64,000 nucleotides of DNA from Nocardioides xinjiangensis. GTDB taxonomy: Bacteria > Actinomycetota > Actinomycetes > Propionibacteriales > Nocardioidaceae. Positions 33,612 to 41,403 of the stretch are shown one piece after another (the stretch's first letter is position 1; each line of letters opens with the position of its first letter). The position numbers and the translations under genes are program-made. The notes beneath the pieces are model-generated. The model saw nothing but the letters and a program-made list of their open reading frames with translations. It had not been told where the DNA came from and did no database searches. The stretch covers positions 1,781,977 through 1,845,976 of the forward strand of contig NZ_JAFMSY010000001.1 in the NCBI RefSeq assembly GCF_017916455.1, in the 5' to 3' direction.

Positions 33612-34552
33612 TCGGCCGCAACAGCCTCTTCGGCCCGCTCGACCCGGCGCCCGACGCCGGCTACGCCGACGCCCCGCCCCGCAAGGGGTTCTTCACCGAC
33701 ACCAGCGTGTGCATCGGCTGCAAGGCCTGCGAGGTGGCGTGCAAGGAGTGGAACGACGTCCCGGAGAACCTCTTCCAGATGCTCGGCACCTCCTACGACA
33801 ACAGCCACTCGCTCAACGCCAACCAGTGGCGCCACGTGGCCTTCATCGAGCGGCCCGGCCGGGCGCCCGCGCCGGACCAGCCGGCGGTGCCCACCACGCC
33901 GCCCGTCGACATCGGGATGCCGACGGTGGGTGCCCCGCCCAGCGACGTGCCGGACGAGGCCAAGCCCGACTTCCAGTGGCTGATGTCGTCCGACGTGTGC
34001 AAGCACTGCACGCACGCCGCCTGCCTCGACGTGTGCCCGACGGGCTCGCTGTTCCGCTCCGAGTTCGGCACCGTGGTGGTGCAGGACGACATCTGCAACG
34101 GGTGCGGATACTGCGTCGCGGCCTGCCCCTACGGCGTGATCGACCGGCGCAAGGGACCCGACGGCGACCCTCGCGTCGGCATCGCCCAGAAGTGCACGCT
34201 CTGCTACGACCGGCTGACCGACAACCAGCGACCCGCCTGCGCGCAGGCGTGCCCGACGGAGTCGATCCAGTTCGGCGACGTCGAGGAGCTGCGCGAGCGC
34301 GCCAGCGCGCGGGTCGCGACGCTGCACGAGCAGGGCGTCATGGACGCCCGGCTCTACGGCAACGACCCGGAGGACGGCGTCGGCGGCACCGGCGCCTTCT
34401 TCCTGCTGCTCGACGAGCCGGAGGTCTACGGGCTGCCGCCCGACCCGGTCGTCACGACCAAGGACCTCCCGCGCATGTACCAGCGGGCCGCGATGGCCGC
34501 CGCGGCGATGCTCGCCGGCGCCGCCGTGTCGTTCGTGAGGAGGAAGCCGTGA
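33608..34552 (+). CDS. fdhB: Formate dehydrogenase iron-sulfur subunit
   Basis: Electron-transfer subunit of 314 aa carrying four [4Fe-4S] clusters. Cysteine motifs in order are CIGCKACEVACK, CKHCTHAACLDVCP, CNGCGYCVAACP, and CTLCYDR with CAQACP. A hydrophobic C-terminal segment (MYQRAAMAAAAMLAGAAVSFV) probably anchors it to the membrane next to the NrfD-like subunit. The start GTG overlaps the fdhA stop. It passes electrons from the Sec enzyme toward the membrane quinone pool. Confidence 0.94.
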   Translation: MIGRNSLFGPLDPAPDAGYADAPPRKGFFTDTSVCIGCKACEVACKEWNDVPENLFQMLGTSYDNSHSLNANQWRHVAFIERPGRAPAPDQPAVPTTPPVDIGMPTVGAPPSDVPDEAKPDFQWLMSSDVCKHCTHAACLDVCPTGSLFRSEFGTVVVQDDICNGCGYCVAACPYGVIDRRKGPDGDPRVGIAQKCTLCYDRLTDNQRPACAQACPTESIQFGDVEELRERASARVATLHEQGVMDARLYGNDPEDGVGGTGAFFLLLDEPEVYGLPPDPVVTTKDLPRMYQRAAMAAAAMLAGAAVSFVRRKP

Positions 34553-35568
34553 CGGAGGTGTCGCACCAGCACGGCGGCAGCCCGTCGCGGCAGCGCGGCC
34601 AGCGTGGCGGCGGCGACCGCGTGATGGTCCCCGAGGCCGACTTCACCTCCTACTACGGCCGGGCGATCGTCAAGCCGGCCCCGTGGGAGAAGGACATCGC
34701 CTTCTACCTCTTCACCGGTGGGGTCGCGGCGGGCAGCTCGCTGCTCGCCGCCGGGGCGGACCTGACCGGCCGTCCCGGCCTGCGCCGCGTCGCCCGCCTC
34801 GGCTCGCTCGGCAGCCTCGGGCTCAGCGTCGGCTTCCTCGTCCACGACCTGGGCCGGCCGAGCCGCTTCCTCAACATGCTGCGGGTCGCCAAGCTGACCT
34901 CGCCGATGTCGGTCGGCACCTGGATCCTCAGCCTGCACGGCCCCTTCGCGGCCTTGGCGTCGGGCGCCGAGATCGTCTCCATGCTGCCGGCGTCGTGGCA
35001 GCGCGGGCCGCTGCGGCTCGTCGCCGTGCTGGGCCGCCCGGCCGGCCTCGTCGGCGCCCTCACCGCGACGCCCGTCGCGGCGTACACCGCGGTGCTGCTG
35101 GCCGACACCGCCACCCCTGCGTGGCACACCGCCCACGAGGAGCTGCCGTTCGTCTTCTGCGGCTCGGCGGCCGCCGCCTCCGGCGGGCTCGGCCTGCTGG
35201 GCGCGCCGGTCGCCCAGACCGGCCCGGCGCGTGCCTTCGCCGTGGGCGGCGCGGTGGTGGAGCTCGCGGCCGAGAGGCGCATGGAGCGGTCGATGGGGAT
35301 CTCGGCGGAGACGCTGCACCACGACACGGCGGGCCGCTGGATGCGCGCGAGCACCCTGCTCACCGCGGCCGGCGCGCTCGGCGCGCTCGTCGGACGGCGC
35401 AGCCGGCTCCTGTCCGCGGTGTCCGGCGCGGCGCTCATGGCGGGCTCGCTGTCCACCCGGATGGGCGTCTACGAGGCGGGGCTCGCCTCGGCCGAGGACC
35501 CGAAGTACACCGTCGTGCCGCAGCGTGAACGAGTCGACCGAGGGGTACCGGTGCGCCACCGCCAGTGA
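34549..35568 (+). CDS. NrfD/PsrC-like membrane subunit of formate dehydrogenase
   Basis: Polytopic membrane protein of 339 aa, in the position taken by FdnI (cytochrome b) in E. coli. NrfD/polysulfide-reductase features are the YYGRAIVKPAPWEKDIAFYLFTGGVAAGSSLLA start and VHDLGRPSRFLNMLRVAKLTSPMSVGTWIL, a signature of this family. No haem-binding His pattern of cytochrome b is needed in NrfD proteins. It should transfer electrons between the FeS subunit and quinone. The GTG start overlaps the fdhB stop; GAGGAGGA lies about 4 nt upstream. Confidence 0.9.
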   Translation: MTEVSHQHGGSPSRQRGQRGGGDRVMVPEADFTSYYGRAIVKPAPWEKDIAFYLFTGGVAAGSSLLAAGADLTGRPGLRRVARLGSLGSLGLSVGFLVHDLGRPSRFLNMLRVAKLTSPMSVGTWILSLHGPFAALASGAEIVSMLPASWQRGPLRLVAVLGRPAGLVGALTATPVAAYTAVLLADTATPAWHTAHEELPFVFCGSAAAASGGLGLLGAPVAQTGPARAFAVGGAVVELAAERRMERSMGISAETLHHDTAGRWMRASTLLTAAGALGALVGRRSRLLSAVSGAALMAGSLSTRMGVYEAGLASAEDPKYTVVPQRERVDRGVPVRHRQ

Positions 35569-35623
35569 GCCGGCGTCCACCAGCCAGGGGCGCCGTCGCG
35601 GCGCTCGGACCGGAGGAGGACAC

Positions 35624-36907
35624 ATGAGCCAGACCAGCGACACCACCACCCGAGACACGGGCACCTCGCCCGGTGGCTCCCGCTGGCTGCTGGTGGCCGC
35701 GGGGCTGCTGCTGCAGTTCTCGATCGGCGCGGTCTACGCGTGGTCGGTCTTCGGCGGCGCCCTGGAGAAGGCCGAGCCGTGGCAGCTGAGCAAGCTGCAG
35801 GCGTCGCTGCCGTTCACCGTCACGATCGGCATGATCTTCATCGGCAGCTACGTCGGCGGCCGGCTGCAGGACGCCCGCGGGCCGCGCCTGGTCGCCCTGG
35901 TCGGCGGGGTCGTCTACGCCGTGGGCATCCTGCTCGCGTCGTTCACCAACGGCGAGGAGGACTACTGGCTGCTCATCCTCGGCTACGGCGTCATCAGCGG
36001 CTTCGGCCTCGGAGCGGCGTACATCGTGCCGATCGCGATGCTGCAGAAGTGGTTCCCGGACAAGAAGGGCCTCATCACGGGCCTCGCCGTCGGTGGCTTC
36101 GGCTTCGGCGCCGTGCTCACCTCGCCGGTCGCGCAGTGGCTGATCGACCGCGACCCCGACGACCCGACCGGCGCGTTCCTGCCGCTCGGCATCGCCTACC
36201 TGGTGATGTCGCTGGCCGGCGCGGCGTTCTTCCGCAACCCGCCCCAGGGCTACACCGTGCCCGGTTTCGAGCCGGTGGCCGAGGCCGGCGGCGCCCCGGA
36301 GGCCGGGCACGACTACACGCAGGGTGAGGCCCTGCGCACCAAGCAGTGGTACCTGCTGACCGCGATCCTCGCGCTGAGCGTGAGCGCGGGCATCTCGCTG
36401 ATCTCGCAGGCCAAGACCAGCGCCACCGACATCGCCGGCTACAGCGTCGGCGGGGCGGCCGCGCTCGTCGGCGTGCTGGCGATCTTCAACGGCGGCGGGC
36501 GGATCGTGTGGGCCGCGATCTCGGACTACATCGGCCGGATGCGCACCTTCGCCGCGATCCTCGTCCTCCAGGGCGTCTGCCTCATCCTGCTGCCCCACGC
36601 CGACAACGTGGCGTTCTTCGCGATCCTCGCGGCGATCGTCTACCTCTGCTACGGCGGCACCTTCGGCACCATGCCGGCCACCGCCGGCGACTTCTTCGGC
36701 GTCCGCAACGCCGGCGCGATCTACGGCCTCATGCTCATCGGGTGGAGCGTCGGCGGGATCATCGGCCCGGTCATCGCCTCGGCGCTGATCGGCGAGGACA
36801 AGGCGTACACCCTCGCGTACACGACCATCGGGATCATCGCGCTCGCCTCGGTGCTGCTCACGGTCCTCACCAAGGTGCCTGCGGGCCGGCGGGCCGCCGA
36901 CGGCTGA
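35624..36907 (+). CDS. OFA-family MFS transporter (oxalate/formate antiporter type)
   Basis: Membrane transporter of 427 aa with 12 predicted helices and a short cytoplasmic N-terminus. OFA marks are LLQFSIGAVYAWSVFGGAL, GRLQDARGPRLVALVGG and GYGVISGFGLGAAYIVPIAMLQKWFPDKKGLITGLAVGGFGFGA. The family exchanges or imports small carboxylates, with OxlT (oxalate/formate) as prototype. Lying 55 bases after the formate dehydrogenase genes, it probably moves formate, but other carboxylates cannot be excluded. GGAGGAGG precedes the ATG by about 5 nt. Confidence 0.9.
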   Translation: MSQTSDTTTRDTGTSPGGSRWLLVAAGLLLQFSIGAVYAWSVFGGALEKAEPWQLSKLQASLPFTVTIGMIFIGSYVGGRLQDARGPRLVALVGGVVYAVGILLASFTNGEEDYWLLILGYGVISGFGLGAAYIVPIAMLQKWFPDKKGLITGLAVGGFGFGAVLTSPVAQWLIDRDPDDPTGAFLPLGIAYLVMSLAGAAFFRNPPQGYTVPGFEPVAEAGGAPEAGHDYTQGEALRTKQWYLLTAILALSVSAGISLISQAKTSATDIAGYSVGGAAALVGVLAIFNGGGRIVWAAISDYIGRMRTFAAILVLQGVCLILLPHADNVAFFAILAAIVYLCYGGTFGTMPATAGDFFGVRNAGAIYGLMLIGWSVGGIIGPVIASALIGEDKAYTLAYTTIGIIALASVLLTVLTKVPAGRRAADG

Positions 36908-36926
36908 GGACTGCCAGACTCGCCCC

Positions 36927-37502
36927 ATGGCGACGACCACCCGCGAGCGCATCGTCGCCGCGGCCGTCGAGATGACCACCGCGTCCGGATGGGCGTCGGT
37001 GACGATGGCGCGGCTCGCGAAGGCCGCCGGGGTGAGCCGGCAGACCGTCTACAACGAGGTCGGGTCCAAGCCGGCACTCGCGGAGGCGATGATCCTCGAC
37101 GAGCTGGCCCGGTTCCTCGGCGTCGTCGAGCAGGCCTTCGACGCCGAGCCCGACGACCTCACCCGCGGCATCGAGCGGGCGGTCTCCGACGTGCTGACCT
37201 ACGCCCACGCGAACCCGTTGCTGCACGCGGTCGTCAGCGCCACCCACGGCGCCGACACCGAGCTGCTGCCGCTGCTCACCACCAACGCCGCCGGGTTGCT
37301 GGGCGTCGCCAAGGAGGTCATCAGCGCCCGGGTGACGCCGTACGAGCCCGGCATCGACCCCGACCACCTCGGCCCGGCGATCGACATGGTCGTCCGGGTC
37401 GTGCTGAGCCACGTCATGCAGCCCTCGGGGACGCCGGAGCAGACCGCAGCCGACATCGCGTGGCTCGCCGGGCGGGTGCTCGGCGGCCGACCGGCCGGCT
37501 GA
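36927..37502 (+). CDS. TetR-family transcriptional regulator
   Basis: Regulator of 191 aa with an N-terminal TetR helix-turn-helix (about 5-52): TRERIVAAAVEMTTASGWASVTMARLAKAAGVSRQTVYNEVGSKPAL. The C-terminal ligand domain is alpha-helical (AVSDVLTYAHANPLLHAVVSATHG). The ligand is unknown. It is followed 48 bases downstream by a drug-type MFS exporter that has its own promoter, so it most likely controls that exporter or the OFA transporter. CAGACT lies 6 nt before the ATG, a possible leaderless -10. Confidence 0.92.
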   Translation: MATTTRERIVAAAVEMTTASGWASVTMARLAKAAGVSRQTVYNEVGSKPALAEAMILDELARFLGVVEQAFDAEPDDLTRGIERAVSDVLTYAHANPLLHAVVSATHGADTELLPLLTTNAAGLLGVAKEVISARVTPYEPGIDPDHLGPAIDMVVRVVLSHVMQPSGTPEQTAADIAWLAGRVLGGRPAG

Positions 37503-37538
37503 GCCCCCCGCTCGGCGGGCGCCGGGCGGGGCTGCCCC

Positions 37539-37544
37539 TAGCCT
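37539..37544 (+). promoter_or_regulatory. Leaderless-type -10 (TAGCCT) of the DHA2 exporter
   Basis: TAGCCT is followed by 6 nt and the GTG start at 37551, with no Shine-Dalgarno. Confidence 0.5.
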
Positions 37545-37550
37545 TGCCCC

Positions 37551-38939
37551 GTGAGCGGAGTGGCCTGGGGTACGCCGGCGGCGCGGGGCATCGTGGCCGC
37601 GGCCACCCTCGGCTCGGGGCTGACGCTGCTGGACGGCACGGTCGTCAACGTGGCCCTGCGCTCGATGGGCGACGACCTCGGCGCCTCCCTGGAGCAGCTC
37701 CAGTGGATCACCAACGGCTACTTCCTCTCCCTCGCCTCCCTCATCCTGCTCGGCGGCTCGCTGGGCGACCGGCTCGGCCGGCGGCGCGTCTTCGTCGTCG
37801 GCACGGTGTGGTTCGCGCTGGCGTCGCTGGTGTGCGGCATCGCGCCGAACGCCGAGGTCCTCATCGCCGCCCGGGTGCTGCAGGGCATCGGCGGCGCGCT
37901 CCTCACGCCCGGCAGCCTGGCGATGATCCAGGGGGCGTTCCGCGCCGAGGACCGCAGCCGCGCGATCGGCGCCTGGTCGGGACTGGGTGGGATCGCCGCC
38001 GCGCTCGGACCGCTGGTGGGCGGGCTGCTCGTCGACCACGCCTCGTGGCGGTGGATCTTCCTCATCAACCTGCCGCTCGCGGCGCTCACCGTCTGGCTGG
38101 CGCAGCGCTGGGTGCCCGAGACGCGCGACCCACGCGGGCAGTCCCGCTTCGACCTCCCAGGTGCCGCACTGGCCTCGCTGGCGCTGGCTGGGACCACGTG
38201 GGCGCTCACCGACGCCGGCGGACGGGCGACGTGGTGGGCGGCCGCCTCCGGCCTGGCCGCGGCCGTCGCCTTCGTCGTCGTCGAGCGGCGCTCGCGAGGA
38301 CCGATGGTGCCGCTCGGCCTCTTCGCCGACCGCACCTTCAGCGCCGCCAACCTCATGACGCTGCTGGTCTACGCCGCCCTGGGCGCGATCCTGTTCTTCC
38401 TCGTGCTCCAGCTGCAGACGGTGGGCGGCTACAACGCCCTCCAGGCGGGGCTCGCGACCCTGCCGGTCACCGCCTGCATGCTCCTCCTGGCGGCGCGCGG
38501 CGGCGCCCTCGGCGATCGCATCGGGCCGCGCCTGCCGATGACGCTGGGGCCGCTCGTCATGGCTGCCGGCACCGTCTGGCTGCTGGCGGTCGGTCCGGGG
38601 GTGACCTGGTGGCGCGACGTCGCACCCGGGCTGACGGTGTTCGGGCTGGGGCTCGCCCTCATGGTCGCGCCGCTCACCTCGACCGTGCTGGCGGCTGCGC
38701 CCGACGAGGTCGCGGGCATCGCGAGCGGCATCAACAACGCCGTCGCACGGGCCGGGTCGCTGCTGGCGGTCGCCGCGCTGCCCATGGCCGTCGGCATCGC
38801 CGGCGACGACTACCGGGACCCGGCGCGGTTCGACACGGCGTACGGCACCGCGATGCTCGCCTGCGCGGCGCTGCTCGCGGTGGGCGGCCTGGTGTCCTGG
38901 TTCACCATCCCGCACCGCGTCCGCACCTCGGATGCCTAG
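37551..38939 (+). CDS. MFS exporter, DHA2 (EmrB/QacA) type
   Basis: Membrane exporter of 462 aa with about 14 hydrophobic helices. Motifs are LDGTVVNVALRSMGDDLGASLEQLQWITNGYFL (DHA2 motif D1 region), GGSLGDRLGRRRVFVVG (motif A), RVLQGIGGALLTPGSLA (motif B) and GPLVGGLLVDHASWRWIFLINLP (motif C). Such proteins pump drugs, dyes or metabolites out in exchange for protons; the substrate is unknown. The upstream tetR is the probable regulator. The stop codon lies just 10 bases before the start of the M15 peptidase gene. Confidence 0.92.
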   Translation: MSGVAWGTPAARGIVAAATLGSGLTLLDGTVVNVALRSMGDDLGASLEQLQWITNGYFLSLASLILLGGSLGDRLGRRRVFVVGTVWFALASLVCGIAPNAEVLIAARVLQGIGGALLTPGSLAMIQGAFRAEDRSRAIGAWSGLGGIAAALGPLVGGLLVDHASWRWIFLINLPLAALTVWLAQRWVPETRDPRGQSRFDLPGAALASLALAGTTWALTDAGGRATWWAAASGLAAAVAFVVVERRSRGPMVPLGLFADRTFSAANLMTLLVYAALGAILFFLVLQLQTVGGYNALQAGLATLPVTACMLLLAARGGALGDRIGPRLPMTLGPLVMAAGTVWLLAVGPGVTWWRDVAPGLTVFGLGLALMVAPLTSTVLAAAPDEVAGIASGINNAVARAGSLLAVAALPMAVGIAGDDYRDPARFDTAYGTAMLACAALLAVGGLVSWFTIPHRVRTSDA

Positions 38940-38942
38940 GCT
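38937..38942 (+). promoter_or_regulatory. Leaderless-type -10 (TAGGCT) of the M15 peptidase gene
   Basis: TAGGCT overlaps the stop codon of the preceding exporter gene and lies 7 nt before the ATG at 38950. Confidence 0.5.
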
Positions 38943-38949
38943 TGGCGCC

Positions 38950-40203
38950 ATGCGCGCACGACGTGGGGCCGGCCTGGTGGCGACGGCCGCCCTGCTCGCC
39001 CTGCTCGGCGCGTGCAGCGACCCCGCCGACCCCGCGGTGGGCGACCCCGCACCGGCCGCGTCCGGCACCGATCCCACCTCGCCGGACCCGAGCCCGGGCG
39101 GGGATTCGACCGGGAGCCCGCCGGCGACACCGGCCGCCCCCGTCGCCGACCCTGCGCACGCGGTCGACCCGCCCGGCGAGCGCGACGGCCGGCTCTGGAG
39201 CGCCGACATCCTCGTGCAGTGGGACCGGTCCATCGACGACGAGCTCCTGCAGCGGATCGAGGACCTCGCGGGCGTCGCCCACACCGAGCGCATCGGCCTG
39301 GGCCAGGTCAGCCTGGAGAACCGGGTGCTCACCGTCGCGGCGGTGGACCCCCGCGGCTACCGGCACTTCACGCGGGCCGAGGTCGCCGACTTCCAAGAGG
39401 CGTGGGACCGCGTCGCCGGCGGCGAGCTCGCGATCGACAGGACGGTCGCCAAGCGCCTCGCCGACGAGGACGGGATGATCCGCCTCGGCACCGACGACGG
39501 CGCACCGACCCTGCACGTCGGCGCGTACACCCCCCAGGTCCCGACGATCGACATGGTCGTGAACACCGCGTGGGCCCCGGACATCGAGATGGCCACCGAC
39601 AACGGCCTGCTGATCTCGACCGACAACGCCACGCCGTCGAGCATCCGCGAGCCGCTGGAGCGGATGGTCGGCGAGGACGCGTCGGTCCAGATGCTCGACG
39701 TCGCGTCCCGCATCGGCCTGGACCCCGAGGCCAAGCTCACCGCCATCCCGACGGGCGGCACCCTCGGCAGCGTGGTCGGCACGTACCGCTACCGCGTCCT
39801 CGGAGGCGGCCGGATCGCGCCGGACCCGGCATGGGTCGCGGCGAACATCCGCACCGAGGCCGTGCCGATCCTGGGCAGCGTCACCTGCCACAAGGACCTC
39901 TTCCCCCAGCTGCGGGCGGCCCTGCTGGAGGTGCAGCAGCGCGGGCTGGCCGACGAGATCGACCCGGACGAGTACGCCGGGTGCTACTACCCGCGCTTCA
40001 TCGCCGACACCACGACGCTGTCCAACCACTCCTTCGGCCTGGCCCTCGACCTCAACGTCCCCGGCAACCAGCGCGGCACCGTCGGCGACATCGACCGCGA
40101 CGTCGTGGCGATCTTCAAGACCTGGGGCTTCGCCTGGGGCGGCGACTGGCGCTGGACCGACCCCATGCACTTCGAGCTGGCCGAGGTGAAGGCGGTCGGC
40201 TGA
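38950..40203 (+). CDS. M15-family (VanY-like) peptidase lipoprotein
   Basis: Secreted lipoprotein of 417 aa. The signal ends in lipobox LLGAC (Cys about 23), followed by a Pro/Thr/Ser-rich linker and a region of unknown fold (about 70-290). The C-terminal M15 peptidase domain has SNHSFGLALDLNVPGN (zinc-binding SxHxxGxAxD) and DWRWTDPMHFE (second His). These enzymes trim peptidoglycan stem peptides as D,D-carboxypeptidases or L,D-endopeptidases. ATG 38950 is chosen because it starts a proper signal peptide and lies 7 nt after TAGGCT; an ATG six codons earlier overlaps the previous stop. Confidence 0.88.
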   Translation: MRARRGAGLVATAALLALLGACSDPADPAVGDPAPAASGTDPTSPDPSPGGDSTGSPPATPAAPVADPAHAVDPPGERDGRLWSADILVQWDRSIDDELLQRIEDLAGVAHTERIGLGQVSLENRVLTVAAVDPRGYRHFTRAEVADFQEAWDRVAGGELAIDRTVAKRLADEDGMIRLGTDDGAPTLHVGAYTPQVPTIDMVVNTAWAPDIEMATDNGLLISTDNATPSSIREPLERMVGEDASVQMLDVASRIGLDPEAKLTAIPTGGTLGSVVGTYRYRVLGGGRIAPDPAWVAANIRTEAVPILGSVTCHKDLFPQLRAALLEVQQRGLADEIDPDEYAGCYYPRFIADTTTLSNHSFGLALDLNVPGNQRGTVGDIDRDVVAIFKTWGFAWGGDWRWTDPMHFELAEVKAVG

Positions 40204-40218
40204 CCAGCGGCCCCCGGG

Positions 40219-40358
40219 GTAGTCCACCGGGAAGTGGCTGCCCTGAGGCGGTCCTGACGACCATTTCCCGGTGGACTACCCGCCCCGCCGGCCCGGGTAG
40301 TCCACCGGGAAGTGGCTGTCCGGGGGCGGTCCTGTCGACCATTTCCCGGTGGACTACC
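40219..40358. repeat. Tandem pair of long hairpins (77-bp unit)
   Basis: GGTAGTCCACCGGGAAGTGG starts at 40219 and 40296. Its near-perfect inverse CCATTTCCCGGTGGACTACC ends at 40280 and 40358. Arms pair over 20 bp with one G-U, enclosing a conserved 22-23 base loop containing GCGGTCCTG. The second unit ends directly at the -10 of the next gene. Confidence 0.88.
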
Positions 40359-40364
40359 TAGGGT
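40359..40364 (+). promoter_or_regulatory. Leaderless-type -10 (TAGGGT) of the quinone oxidoreductase gene
   Basis: TAGGGT abuts the end of the second long hairpin and lies 7 nt before the ATG at 40372. Confidence 0.5.
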
Positions 40365-40371
40365 CGGGCGC

Positions 40372-41349
40372 ATGAAGGCAGTGAAGGTCGTCACCCTCAC
40401 CGGCCCCGCCGACGTCGAGGTCCGCGAGGTCGACCCTCCGGCCCCGGGCCCGCACGACGTCCTCGTGGAGGTGCACAGCGTCGGTGTCGCGTTCCCCGAC
40501 CTCCTCCTCAGCCGCGGCGAGTACCAGTTCCGGCCCGAGCCGCCGTTCACGCTCGGCGTCGACTTCGCGGGCGTGGTCCTCGACCCCGGCTCGCCGGAGT
40601 CGAGCGGGTTCACCGTGGGGCAGCGGGTCGCCGGCGTGAACCTGCACGGCGGGGCGGCCGAGGTGGTGGCCAACCCCGCGATCTTCACCTTCGCCCTCCC
40701 CGACGCGCTGTCGTACGACGAGGGGGCGGCGCTGCCCATGAACTACCTCACCGCGCTGTTCGCGCTGGAGGAGCGCGGCGGCCTGCGTGAGCGGGAGACG
40801 GTCCTCGTCCACGGCGCGGCCGGGGGCGTCGGCACCGCGAGCCTGCAGGTGGCGCGCGGGCTGGGTGCGCGGACGATCGCGGTCGTCAGCACCGACGAGA
40901 AGGCGGCGTTCGCCCGGGCGGCCGGCGCCGACGAGGTGTTGGTCGGTCCGGACTTCAGGGACGCCGTTAAGGACCTCACCGGCGGCCGGGGCGTCGACGT
41001 GGTGGTCGACGTGGTGGGCGGCGAGGCCTTCACCGACTCCCTGCGCTGCCTAGCCGAGCTGGGCCGGGTGCTCGTCGTCGGCTTCGCCGCGGGCCAGGGC
41101 ATCCCGCAGGTGAAGGTCAACCGGCTGCTCCTGGGCAACACCGACGTCCGCGGCGTCGGCTGGGGGGCGTACGCCATGACCCGCCCCGGCTACATGCAGA
41201 GGCAGTGGCACCGCCTCGTCCCCTTGATCGAGGCGGGGACCGTCAGGCCGCCGATCGGCCAGACCTACGACCTCGCGGACTTCGGACGCGCGCTGGTCGA
41301 CATGGACGAGCGGCGCACCCTCGGCAAGTCGGTCGTCCGGGTGAGGTGA
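40372..41349 (+). CDS. NADPH:quinone oxidoreductase, zinc-independent MDR family
   Basis: Cytoplasmic oxidoreductase of 325 aa. The N-terminal GroES-like half reads VKVVTLTGPADVEVREVDPPAPGPHDVLVEVHSVGVAFPDLL and GVDFAGVV. The Rossmann half has the NADPH motif HGAAGGVGTASLQVA. The zinc ligands of alcohol dehydrogenases are absent, placing it with quinone reductases (QorA-like). Likely reduces quinones or activated alkenes; the substrate is not evident. It stands alone behind a leaderless-type promoter that adjoins two hairpin repeats, converging on the next secreted-protein gene. Confidence 0.9.
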   Translation: MKAVKVVTLTGPADVEVREVDPPAPGPHDVLVEVHSVGVAFPDLLLSRGEYQFRPEPPFTLGVDFAGVVLDPGSPESSGFTVGQRVAGVNLHGGAAEVVANPAIFTFALPDALSYDEGAALPMNYLTALFALEERGGLRERETVLVHGAAGGVGTASLQVARGLGARTIAVVSTDEKAAFARAAGADEVLVGPDFRDAVKDLTGGRGVDVVVDVVGGEAFTDSLRCLAELGRVLVVGFAAGQGIPQVKVNRLLLGNTDVRGVGWGAYAMTRPGYMQRQWHRLVPLIEAGTVRPPIGQTYDLADFGRALVDMDERRTLGKSVVRVR

Positions 41350-41403
41350 CCGACCCCGTCGGCCACCCCACCCGCGTCCTCAGCCGCGCTCAGCCGCCGT
41401 CCG

